This document shows, one piece after another, positions 51,999-59,268 of a stretch of 64,000 bases of DNA (positions within the stretch are counted from its first letter, which is position 1; each line of letters starts with the position of its first letter). The notes beneath the pieces were generated by a model. It did no database searches. It saw only the letters and a program-made list of their open reading frames with translations, and was not told the origin of the DNA. The position numbers were made by a program, and so were the translations under genes. Source of the DNA: Prevotella vespertina (GTDB lineage: Bacteria > Bacteroidota > Bacteroidia > Bacteroidales > Bacteroidaceae); NCBI RefSeq assembly GCF_009728485.1, contig NZ_VVIQ01000009.1, positions 53,938-117,937 of the forward strand. The letters are read 5' to 3'.

Positions 51999-53621
51999 TT
52001 ATCGTTTACGTGGTGTGAGTGTAACCAACGGGACGATCATTTCTTCCAAAGAGATACCTCCGTGTTGGAAAGTATCCTTATAGTAAGACACGTAATAGTT
52101 GTAGTTATTGGGATAAGCAAAGAAGGAGTCGCCTGTAGCGAATACGTAACTTGTACTGAGGTTAGGGGCTGGCAGCTGTGCTTGATGCGGATTCTTGATA
52201 GTGAAAACCTCCTTAGAATCATAGTTAAGACTCTTCCCCAGTTTATAACGGAGGTTCGTATTCGTATTGCGATCACCGATAATCTTCACTGGATTAATCG
52301 TCCGAATGGATCCGTGATCAGTTGTGATTATTACCTTATAGTTCGATTGTGCCAACTCTTTGATGACGTCAGCAAGGACGCTGTGTTGGAACCAGCTAAG
52401 TGTAATGGAGCGATAGGCACTCTCATCACTGGCTAGTTCACGTATCATCTTCATCTCTGTTCGGGCATGAGAAAGCATATCAATGAAGTTAACCACAAGT
52501 ACATTAAGATCGTTTTGAGCTAAGTTCTTGTATTGTTGCATGAACTTCTCTGCACCTGTTGAGTCGTTAATCTTATGATAAGAGAACCTGTCATGACGGC
52601 GATAACGCTCTATCTGCGTCCGAATAAGCGGCTCTTCGTTGAGGTTCTTGCCCTCTTCTTCGTCCTCATCGACCCACAATTCGGGGTACATCTTTGCTAT
52701 CTGTTGAGGCATAAGACCACTGAATATAGCATTGCGAGCGTATTGTGTCGCTGTTGGAAGTATGCTCATGTAAAGGTCCTCTTCGATCTCGAACATGTCA
52801 CCAATCTCTTTCGACAGGATGCGCCATTGGTCAAGTCGGAAGTTATCAATGACGATGAGGAATACTTTCTCGCCTTTGTCAATGAGTGGAAACACCTTTT
52901 TCTTGAAGACCTCTGGGCTTAGTAAGGGCTTATCGTTGGTTTCGTTGTTGGTATCAGACTTCTTATTGCGTCCTGCCAAACGTGCGAAACTATTGTTTTT
53001 CTTTGTTTCCTGTGGTGCTACCCAGTCGAGATAATGCTTTGAAATATACTTAGCAAAGCCATTATTAGCCTCTTCTTTCTGCATTTTCAGCATTTCCACC
53101 ATGTTGCTGTCGGTACTGCTTAGCTCTAATTCCCAGTGTACTAACTTGCGATAAACCTCTTTCCAATCATCGAACGAACGGCAGTCGGCAATCTCCATAG
53201 CAATCTGTTGATAGCTTTGTTGGTATCCGCTCTGCGTTACTTCAGTGACAATTTCCTTCTGATGGATATTCTTTTTCAGTGAAAGAAGTATCTGATTCGG
53301 GTTGACGGGCTTGATGAGATAGTCTGCAATCTTTGCTCCAATCGCCTGGTTCATGATGTCTTCTTCCTCACTCTTCGTCACCATGACAATCGGTGTAGCA
53401 GGTTGAATCTCCTTGATCCGTTGTAAGGTCTCGAGCCCAGAAAGCCCTGGCATCTGCTCATCAAGTAGCACAAGGTCAAAAGTCTGCATGCCACATTGCT
53501 CAATAGCATCAGCCCCGTTGCTAGCCATGACAACCTTATATCCTTTGTTCTCAAGGAATAGGATGTGCGCTTTCAACAGCTCGATCTCATCATCTACCCA
53601 TAGTAACAATCCGTTGTTCAT
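51999..53621 (-). CDS. porX: PorX, response regulator with PglZ-type effector domain
   Basis: T9SS regulator. The 540-residue product starts with a receiver domain (1-120) with acidic pair D10-D11, phospho-acceptor D54 in LVLLDEQMPGL and K83 in MVTKSEEE. A helical linker (about 130-200) and a PglZ / alkaline-phosphatase-superfamily domain (about 235-540, KVFLIVIDNFRLDQWR, VLVVNFIDMLSHA, VIITTDHGSIR) follow. In Porphyromonas, PorX with the kinase PorY controls T9SS genes and has phosphodiesterase-type activity on cyclic oligonucleotides. No kinase is adjacent. It follows porW by 18 bases. Confidence 0.93.
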   Translation of the reverse strand: MNNGLLLWVDDEIELLKAHILFLENKGYKVVMASNGADAIEQCGMQTFDLVLLDEQMPGLSGLETLQRIKEIQPATPIVMVTKSEEEDIMNQAIGAKIADYLIKPVNPNQILLSLKKNIHQKEIVTEVTQSGYQQSYQQIAMEIADCRSFDDWKEVYRKLVHWELELSSTDSNMVEMLKMQKEEANNGFAKYISKHYLDWVAPQETKKNNSFARLAGRNKKSDTNNETNDKPLLSPEVFKKKVFPLIDKGEKVFLIVIDNFRLDQWRILSKEIGDMFEIEEDLYMSILPTATQYARNAIFSGLMPQQIAKMYPELWVDEDEEEGKNLNEEPLIRTQIERYRRHDRFSYHKINDSTGAEKFMQQYKNLAQNDLNVLVVNFIDMLSHARTEMKMIRELASDESAYRSITLSWFQHSVLADVIKELAQSNYKVIITTDHGSIRTINPVKIIGDRNTNTNLRYKLGKSLNYDSKEVFTIKNPHQAQLPAPNLSTSYVFATGDSFFAYPNNYNYYVSYYKDTFQHGGISLEEMIVPLVTLTPRKR

Positions 53622-53639
53622 ATATCTTCTTGCTTATAG

Positions 53640-56600
53640 TTAGAACCCCTCCAAGTCATAATACTCATCTTCGATGTTGTTTTGAATGGGTTGATTCTTC
53701 TTGTTAGTCTTGTTGTTATTCTTCTTACCAGACGTTGGTTCGTCATCTCCGAAGTAAATGATCGGACCATCGTCTACCGTCTTTAGCTTCTTTGCCGGAG
53801 CCTGTTGAGGCTGCTTAACAGGTGTTTTCTGCGGTACAGTAGATGGTGTCTTCTGTACTTTTAGTTCTGTCTTTTGCTGTGTTGGAGTGGGCTTTGTTTC
53901 AGCCTTCTTCGTCTCTTTTGCTGTGTTGGCAGGAGCCTTCGGGAGAGCAGGTGTAGGCTTTTCGGCAGGCTTCTCATCAGGAATAACGAACGTGTTAGTG
54001 TCCTCTAACGTTGGTTTCTTTACCTCCGTAGGCATCTCGAAAGTGTTTTCATTCTTTGGAGATGTCGTCGGCTCCACCTTCTTTGATGTCGGTGTGTCCA
54101 ACGGAATATCCATCGTGTTGTTTGCAGGAACATCCATATCATCAGGGAAGAGATCCTTATCATTGGCGTACTTCTCCTCTATCTTCTGTAGAAGATCAGG
54201 CTCGCGCGGTGTCGCCACTTCGGCTGGTTCACTCAAGAGATAGCGTTTGGTGACTTCAAGCGGTGAGAAGTTCTTTTTATAGAAAGCCTCATAATCCTTA
54301 TAACTATAGGTTGTTCCAATCAGTTTCAGGTTCTTGTCACTAATAATGACAGCCTTAGTAGTCTTGCTCATCTGCATCACTACGTCCTTAGCAGCAAATA
54401 GTTGACGGGCATATTGATACGCTTCATCATAACTGCGGAAGCCCGATACCATCATTTGATGTAATCCGCTGAGGTCTTCTATTTGTATTTCAAAGTTGCG
54501 AACGAGGAAGTTTGTGAAGTTGAAACGTGCTAACTCGAATAGTAACTTGTTCTCCTTCAATGAGTCGGGGTTGTATATTAGCAAGAACTTAAAGTCTATG
54601 TTGCGTTCAGGAGAGAGCTTCGCTTGTCGGATACTGTCGCTATCACTAAGGATGGAAGTGCGATATGACCATACAGCATTTAGGTCGAACTTACCGCTGC
54701 GGAGCTTCTTTCCAGCCTGAACACCATTCACTATCATTCCAGCCATCTCACTGATGCGACTGTTAGGGTACTTCTTTACCACCTCCTTCATGTCGGTTAA
54801 GCACCCATTAGCGTCTCCCGTGTTTAGCTTACTCAATCCCCCAATGAACAAGAACTTATCTCGGTTGGCTCCCATTGGGAATCGTCTCTCGGAGATTTGA
54901 GCGTTACTAGCAACCTCATTATAGCGTCCTTGCTTGAAAGCATCGTAAGTTGAGGCATATAGAGAGTCTTCTATCTGCACGCCGAAACGTAAGTTTTGTT
55001 TGTAATAAGGGTCAGTTAAGAGGGTAGTCCACTTACTCTTAGGATATTGCCGACTTAACTTTGTAAGGTAAGTCTCGGCTATTTCGGGTTCGTTCTTACG
55101 CATATAAAGCAAGTAGAGATGGTAATAAACATCGTCCATAGCCTCATAGTCAGGATAATTATCACTCACTCTGCGTAGTGCCCGCTCTGATAGACGAAGG
55201 TTGTTAAGCCTATCCTTGAATATTACTCCTGAATGATGTAGACCATCCTCAAGTATCTTGTTACTTGCAGCAAGCTGTTCCGCAGAGAATGGGATTTGTG
55301 CTAGATAATACTCCCGCTTATGTGGGTCGTTCTTTAAAGAGTCTCTTGTTTGTTCGAGAGAATCCCTCTTTGCTTCGGCTTTATATATGGAGTCGCGTTG
55401 AGCATCCGTCATTTCATAAGGGGTGTTAGTGTTTCCAATATTCCTAACAACCGTCTGATTCATGCGTTGCCAGTTGTCGATATTCTCTCTCTTGCCCCAT
55501 AGTTGTTGGAATGTAACCTTTCCTTGTTGTACAGCCGTTGGATTATAGAAGTACCAAGTACTCCCTTGTTGATGATTGGAGTTGACTCTTTGAATATTAT
55601 TCGATGTGTTGTTACGTCCGAAATTACCATCCATACCTTGCTGCTGGGCGTTGTTATTTTGCAAGCCCAGTGCATTTTGCTCCTCTTTCTCCTTCTTCTT
55701 CAATGCTGTGATGACCCTATCTATTGCGGCGTTACGCTCTTTCTCGGAGCATTTAGCAAGTTGTTGGAGAGAGTCCTGCAGCTGAACAGCATCTGTATAA
55801 GGTGCTAATTCGTCTAATATCTTCGAACGATCAGACAACTGTTCATAGTCTTTACGATCTCTGTCAAGTAATCCCAAGGCTTCATCATAGCATTTCTTTG
55901 CATTGCCGAAACGCTCTTTAGCCCAATACAAATCGCCAAGATGTAATAACAAAACGCCTTTCTCAATGCCACTACGCGTCGCCTTCTTACGTCCCTGTTC
56001 GTAAGCATTGATTGCCGCAAGCGTATCTTTGTTCGCAAGATGTATGTTGCCCATTGCGTAATAGACCTGATCCAGATATTCCTTATTGTTATCTGAAGCC
56101 GCCATGTGCCTTAGTTTGCTTATCATCTGCTTGCTTTGTCCTTCTGCCATGACCTCTGTTTGGGCAATGCGAGCGTTGAATTCCAGTTCATAAGGGGGAT
56201 TAGTACGAATGACGCGTTGGAAGGCTTCATAGGCATCTTGCCTCTTTCCCAGTGCAGCATACACCTGTCCAAGTAGATAAAGTTCACGTGCTTTCTGTTT
56301 CTGACGCATCTCGTGCTTGATAACCTTTTGTAAGTAAGGCACAGCCTTAGCCAGTTCTCCCGTGTGAAGATAGTAGTCTGCGTAAGTATAATCCCACTCC
56401 TTCACCGCACGCCAGTCCATTGAGTCACGTTGCATATTGCGAATAACATCCTCTGCATCGTATAGCCAGCCCTGTTCTATGTAACATTTAGCCAACCAAG
56501 CACGTGCTTTTCCATAGATGGCGGGCTGCCCCTTGTACATACGACTCATGTAGGCGAAGGTTGCAGCAGCCTCTTCAAAGGCTCCTTGATGGAACTGTGA

Positions 56601-57041
56601 GCGTCCCATTAACATCCATGCCTTCCACAAGAAAGGGTTATATTCACGTCGTGAGAGCCACTCTATGTCCTTATCAGTCTTTCTTCTGTTCTTAGTCCAC
56701 TCTGGTCTCTTCTTGATACTATGCTTAGCTATTGCCTTCTCTGCCTTTTCTATGGCACGATTAAAGTTACTTTTCCCTAAGTCCCGACTATTCTTATTGC
56801 CGACAGTATATAGTGGAATAAGTTCGGTAAAGTTATCCTTGTTCCCCTTTTCTTTCTCTAGAGAACCATCGATATAAGCCTGTGCTCCATTAAAATATAC
56901 GTTATATCGGGTATTAAAAGCCTGCCACCAGCGAGATTGAGCGGTGTTATTCTTCGTAGAGCAACCCACAATCACCATTGTAATGATTGCTAATAAAGAG
57001 AAGGTTATATGTCTGTTTGCTTTCTTCACGTTAGCCTTCAA
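53640..57041 (-). CDS. porW: PorW/SprE, TPR lipoprotein of type IX secretion
   Basis: T9SS lipoprotein linking the inner-membrane motor to the outer-membrane complex. The 1133-residue product has a lipoprotein signal (VIVGC, Cys27), then the family marker RWWQAFNTRYNVYFNGAQAY (about 38-57). TPR-type helices run through about 130-900 (FHQGAFEEAAATFAYMSRMY). A long Pro/Lys/Thr-rich tail (about 970-1100) comes before a short conserved-looking C-terminus. It overlaps the preceding gene by 11 bases and is followed by porX, so secretion machinery and its regulator are co-expressed. Confidence 0.9.
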   Translation of the reverse strand: MKANVKKANRHITFSLLAIITMVIVGCSTKNNTAQSRWWQAFNTRYNVYFNGAQAYIDGSLEKEKGNKDNFTELIPLYTVGNKNSRDLGKSNFNRAIEKAEKAIAKHSIKKRPEWTKNRRKTDKDIEWLSRREYNPFLWKAWMLMGRSQFHQGAFEEAAATFAYMSRMYKGQPAIYGKARAWLAKCYIEQGWLYDAEDVIRNMQRDSMDWRAVKEWDYTYADYYLHTGELAKAVPYLQKVIKHEMRQKQKARELYLLGQVYAALGKRQDAYEAFQRVIRTNPPYELEFNARIAQTEVMAEGQSKQMISKLRHMAASDNNKEYLDQVYYAMGNIHLANKDTLAAINAYEQGRKKATRSGIEKGVLLLHLGDLYWAKERFGNAKKCYDEALGLLDRDRKDYEQLSDRSKILDELAPYTDAVQLQDSLQQLAKCSEKERNAAIDRVITALKKKEKEEQNALGLQNNNAQQQGMDGNFGRNNTSNNIQRVNSNHQQGSTWYFYNPTAVQQGKVTFQQLWGKRENIDNWQRMNQTVVRNIGNTNTPYEMTDAQRDSIYKAEAKRDSLEQTRDSLKNDPHKREYYLAQIPFSAEQLAASNKILEDGLHHSGVIFKDRLNNLRLSERALRRVSDNYPDYEAMDDVYYHLYLLYMRKNEPEIAETYLTKLSRQYPKSKWTTLLTDPYYKQNLRFGVQIEDSLYASTYDAFKQGRYNEVASNAQISERRFPMGANRDKFLFIGGLSKLNTGDANGCLTDMKEVVKKYPNSRISEMAGMIVNGVQAGKKLRSGKFDLNAVWSYRTSILSDSDSIRQAKLSPERNIDFKFLLIYNPDSLKENKLLFELARFNFTNFLVRNFEIQIEDLSGLHQMMVSGFRSYDEAYQYARQLFAAKDVVMQMSKTTKAVIISDKNLKLIGTTYSYKDYEAFYKKNFSPLEVTKRYLLSEPAEVATPREPDLLQKIEEKYANDKDLFPDDMDVPANNTMDIPLDTPTSKKVEPTTSPKNENTFEMPTEVKKPTLEDTNTFVIPDEKPAEKPTPALPKAPANTAKETKKAETKPTPTQQKTELKVQKTPSTVPQKTPVKQPQQAPAKKLKTVDDGPIIYFGDDEPTSGKKNNNKTNKKNQPIQNNIEDEYYDLEGF

Positions 57042-57429
57042 TCATTGTTATTAGTTCATCCTTAATCTGATTAGGGACATTTATCTCACGGAGGATGAGG
57101 CTTCTATTCCAGCCTTTTGCCTCTTGTGGCTGCATGGTATAGAGTATATTGGCAAACTCTTCGGCTTCTTCATCGGTGTATTGATTCGACTGTCGCCCAC
57201 GGAAACGATCGAGTTCTTCGTCATCATAGTACTCTATTTCCCTTGTAGCAGCTTCCATCATGCACACTTGTTCACACTTATCATCAGTGCCATCACACGA
57301 TGAGCAATCACCAGAAGTCGGCATAACAACATCGGGTTCACCCTCTTTCTTCTTGGTGAATAAGGTTGTTATGGCAGCAAAAAGAGCCAGTACTATAAGT
57401 GCGCCAATGCCAATATAAAATATACTCAT
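57031..57429 (-). CDS. Small membrane protein with Cys cluster, unknown function
   Basis: An unrecognised 132-residue protein. It has one N-terminal membrane helix (about 4-24), a basic stop (TKKKEGE), then four cysteines C42, C45, C52 and C56 in GDCSSCDGTDDKCEQVC, a pattern that could hold a metal or disulfides. The rest is acidic and helical (EEAEEFANILYTMQPQEAKG, about 90-110) and ends IKDELITMIEG. It sits between aroA (45-base gap) and porW (11-base overlap), so a role in the T9SS or envelope is possible but not shown. Confidence 0.7.
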   Translation of the reverse strand: MSIFYIGIGALIVLALFAAITTLFTKKKEGEPDVVMPTSGDCSSCDGTDDKCEQVCMMEAATREIEYYDDEELDRFRGRQSNQYTDEEAEEFANILYTMQPQEAKGWNRSLILREINVPNQIKDELITMIEG

Positions 57430-57474
57430 TTGTTCTTTTCTTCTTTTGGAAACATGAGAAGTAGGACAGATAGG

Positions 57475-58728
57475 CTATTCTACCTCCGTAATGTGAAAGC
57501 CCGCAGAGCGTAAGTCAGCCCAGAATTGAGGGTAAGACTTCGTTACAACTTCTGGATGATCTATGCGTATTTCCCCCAGTTTGATAGCTAATGGAGCGAA
57601 AGACATTGCCATTCTATGGTCTTCGTATGTGTTGATGACAGGAAGAGAAACAGGTTCGCAACGTTCACCCTCCCATGACAACTCCCCTTCGTTACGGCTT
57701 TGAAGGACGTACCCCAGCTTTGCCATCTCTGTTTTCATTGCTTCTATGCGGTCTGTCTCTTTGATTCTTAGACTGTTCAAGCCCGTAAAATGGAAGGGAA
57801 TACCCAACACTGGACATGCTGCTATCAGTGTTTGTGCCAAGTCTGGATGGTTAATAAAGTCGTAATCCATCCTATTCAGCATACGGGTATGGCGTGTTAG
57901 TGTTGCGTCAGTCAGCCCTTCTGCATCCTTGCGAGCGAAGTTTGTCTTTATACCCAGCAATGAGAAGATGTATCGGACAGCTGCATCTCCTTGTCGTGAA
58001 CCATCTTTTAAACCAGAGATAACCACCTCTGCGTCTAAATCATCTTGTAATGCAAGTATCTCATACCAATAGCTTGATGCCGTCCAATCATTCTCTATCG
58101 TGTAAGTTCGGCGTGTGTATTGCTGTGGTTTGACGCTAATTGTGTCGAAGTTAGTCCATTCTGCAGCAACTCCAAACTCATGCATAATATGCAAAGTGAG
58201 GTCGATGTATGGTCTAGACACAATCTCCCCCGTGAGCTTCAAGTCCAATCCTTTGGTCAAAATGGGTGCAATCATGAGTAAAGCCGAAACGTATTGCGAA
58301 CTTACATTGCCAGGTATTACCAGTTGTCCGCCCTCTAATTCACGTCCACGAATGCGCAGGGGAGGATAGCCCTCATTACCGATATAATCAATATCTGCAC
58401 CTAAGTAACGCAAAGCATCAACGAGAATCTTTATCGGTCGATGCTTCATTCGCTCTGTTCCCGTGATAATATGCTCTCCTTGTGATAGGCATAAATAGGC
58501 TGTCAGAAAGCGCATTGCAGTGCCAGACGCCTTTATGTCAATCACATCTGATGGTTGGGAGAAAGCCTGCAAAATAACTTTTGTGTCATCACAACCCGAT
58601 AAGTTCTCTGGTAGAATCCCCTCTTTTGTAAGTGCCTGCACGATAAGTGCACGATTACTAACGCTTTTTGAGGCTGGAAGTGTGATGCGAGTATCAATAT
58701 GTTGGGGTGGAGTTATGATGTATTGCAT
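57475..58728 (-). CDS. aroA: 3-phosphoshikimate 1-carboxyvinyltransferase (EPSP synthase)
   Basis: Sixth step of the shikimate pathway, joining PEP to shikimate 3-phosphate. The 417-residue product has PASKSVSNRALIVQALT (about 18-34), KASGTAMRFLTAYLCL (about 81-96), GNVSSQYVSALLM, LRIKETDRIEAMKTEM and EDHRMAMSFAPLAI near the C-terminus. It leads the minus-strand series aroA, small membrane protein, porW, porX, tsaE. The putative -7 element TAATTTTG lies at 58764-58757. Confidence 0.96.
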   Translation of the reverse strand: MQYIITPPQHIDTRITLPASKSVSNRALIVQALTKEGILPENLSGCDDTKVILQAFSQPSDVIDIKASGTAMRFLTAYLCLSQGEHIITGTERMKHRPIKILVDALRYLGADIDYIGNEGYPPLRIRGRELEGGQLVIPGNVSSQYVSALLMIAPILTKGLDLKLTGEIVSRPYIDLTLHIMHEFGVAAEWTNFDTISVKPQQYTRRTYTIENDWTASSYWYEILALQDDLDAEVVISGLKDGSRQGDAAVRYIFSLLGIKTNFARKDAEGLTDATLTRHTRMLNRMDYDFINHPDLAQTLIAACPVLGIPFHFTGLNSLRIKETDRIEAMKTEMAKLGYVLQSRNEGELSWEGERCEPVSLPVINTYEDHRMAMSFAPLAIKLGEIRIDHPEVVTKSYPQFWADLRSAGFHITEVE

Positions 58729-58756
58729 GCTTCTTCAGTGCATAATTATTACATCA

Positions 58757-58764
58757 CAAAATTA
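58757..58764 (-). promoter_or_regulatory. -7 element of the aroA-porW-porX operon
   Basis: Minus-strand TAATTTTG (58764-58757), about 28 bases before the aroA ATG. The -33 is poor (TTTC 21 bases away). Confidence 0.45.
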
Positions 58765-58852
58765 CAAAATAAACTTGGGATGTGAGAAAAAGAACTTCAA
58801 AAGTTTGCTAATATCATGGAAAGTAAGTAATTTTGCAGGGCTTTTAAAGGAA

Positions 58853-58927
58853 CGGGATGTAGTTCAGTAGGTTTAGAATGCTGGTCTGGGGGACCAGTGG
58901 TCGCCAGTTCGAGTCTGGTCATCCCGA
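58853..58927 (+). tRNA. tRNA-Pro (anticodon GGG)
   Basis: Acceptor CGGGATG pairs perfectly with CATCCCG, discriminator A. The anticodon stem CTGGT/ACCAG encloses CTGGGGG, so the anticodon is GGG at 58888-58890. The T arm is GCCAG-TTCGAGT-CTGGT. CCA is not encoded. A terminator follows directly. Confidence 0.95.
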
Positions 58928-58940
58928 CTTAATTGAAGAG

Positions 58941-58970
58941 AAAGAAACCATTCTTTGGTTTCTTTTTTTT
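58941..58970 (+). terminator. Terminator of tRNA-Pro
   Basis: AAAGAAACCA and TGGTTTCTTT pair over 10 bp with a 5-base loop, followed by a long T run. Confidence 0.9.
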
Positions 58971-59006
58971 TGTTTTTTAAGCTGTTAAAAACGTTGTCTT
59001 CAAGTC

Positions 59007-59094
59007 GACTTAAAGCCTTTCTGTAATGTTACAAAAGGCTTGGAGAAGTATTACAGAAGCCTTGGAGAGGTATTACAGAAGGCTTGTAATAATT
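59007..59094. repeat. 22-bp array with TTACAGAAGGCTT units, four units
   Basis: Units start at 59007, 59029, 59051 and 59073, exactly 22 bases apart. The first (TTAAAGCCTTTCTGTAATG) is inverted. The others read TTACAAAAGGCTTGGAGAAG, TTACAGAAGCCTTGGAGAGG and TTACAGAAGGCTTGTAATAA. Confidence 0.85.
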
Positions 59095-59221
59095 CTGAAG
59101 GTTATTAAGTGCCATCGAGTGTTCTATTTTTTTGATAGGAATTAATTACATTTTCTATCATCAAAGTACGCTTTGTGCATAAAAAGGTATGGTTAGTAAT
59201 AGCTTTTCCAATTCTTATTTG

Positions 59222-59229
59222 TATCTTTG
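59222..59229 (+). promoter_or_regulatory. -7 element of the GH20 gene
   Basis: TATCTTTG fits TAnnTTTG. The predicted start is about 35 bases before the ATG at 59269, supporting that start. The -33 is weak. Confidence 0.5.
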
Positions 59230-59268
59230 TTACCCATAGTGAAAACCAAAGTCTATTAATTTCTACAA

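Larger units (their letters stand above)
58928..59268. other. Intergenic region between tRNA-Pro and GH20 gene
   Basis: A 341-base spacer with the tRNA terminator (58941-58970), a four-unit 22-bp array (59007-59094) and the GH20 -7 element (59222-59229). No coding signal. Confidence 0.6.

Noticed and set aside
3999..59094. 22-bp arrays as CRISPR arrays
   Set aside because: Repeats have no distinct unique spacers of 30-40 bases, units drift in sequence, and no cas genes are present.
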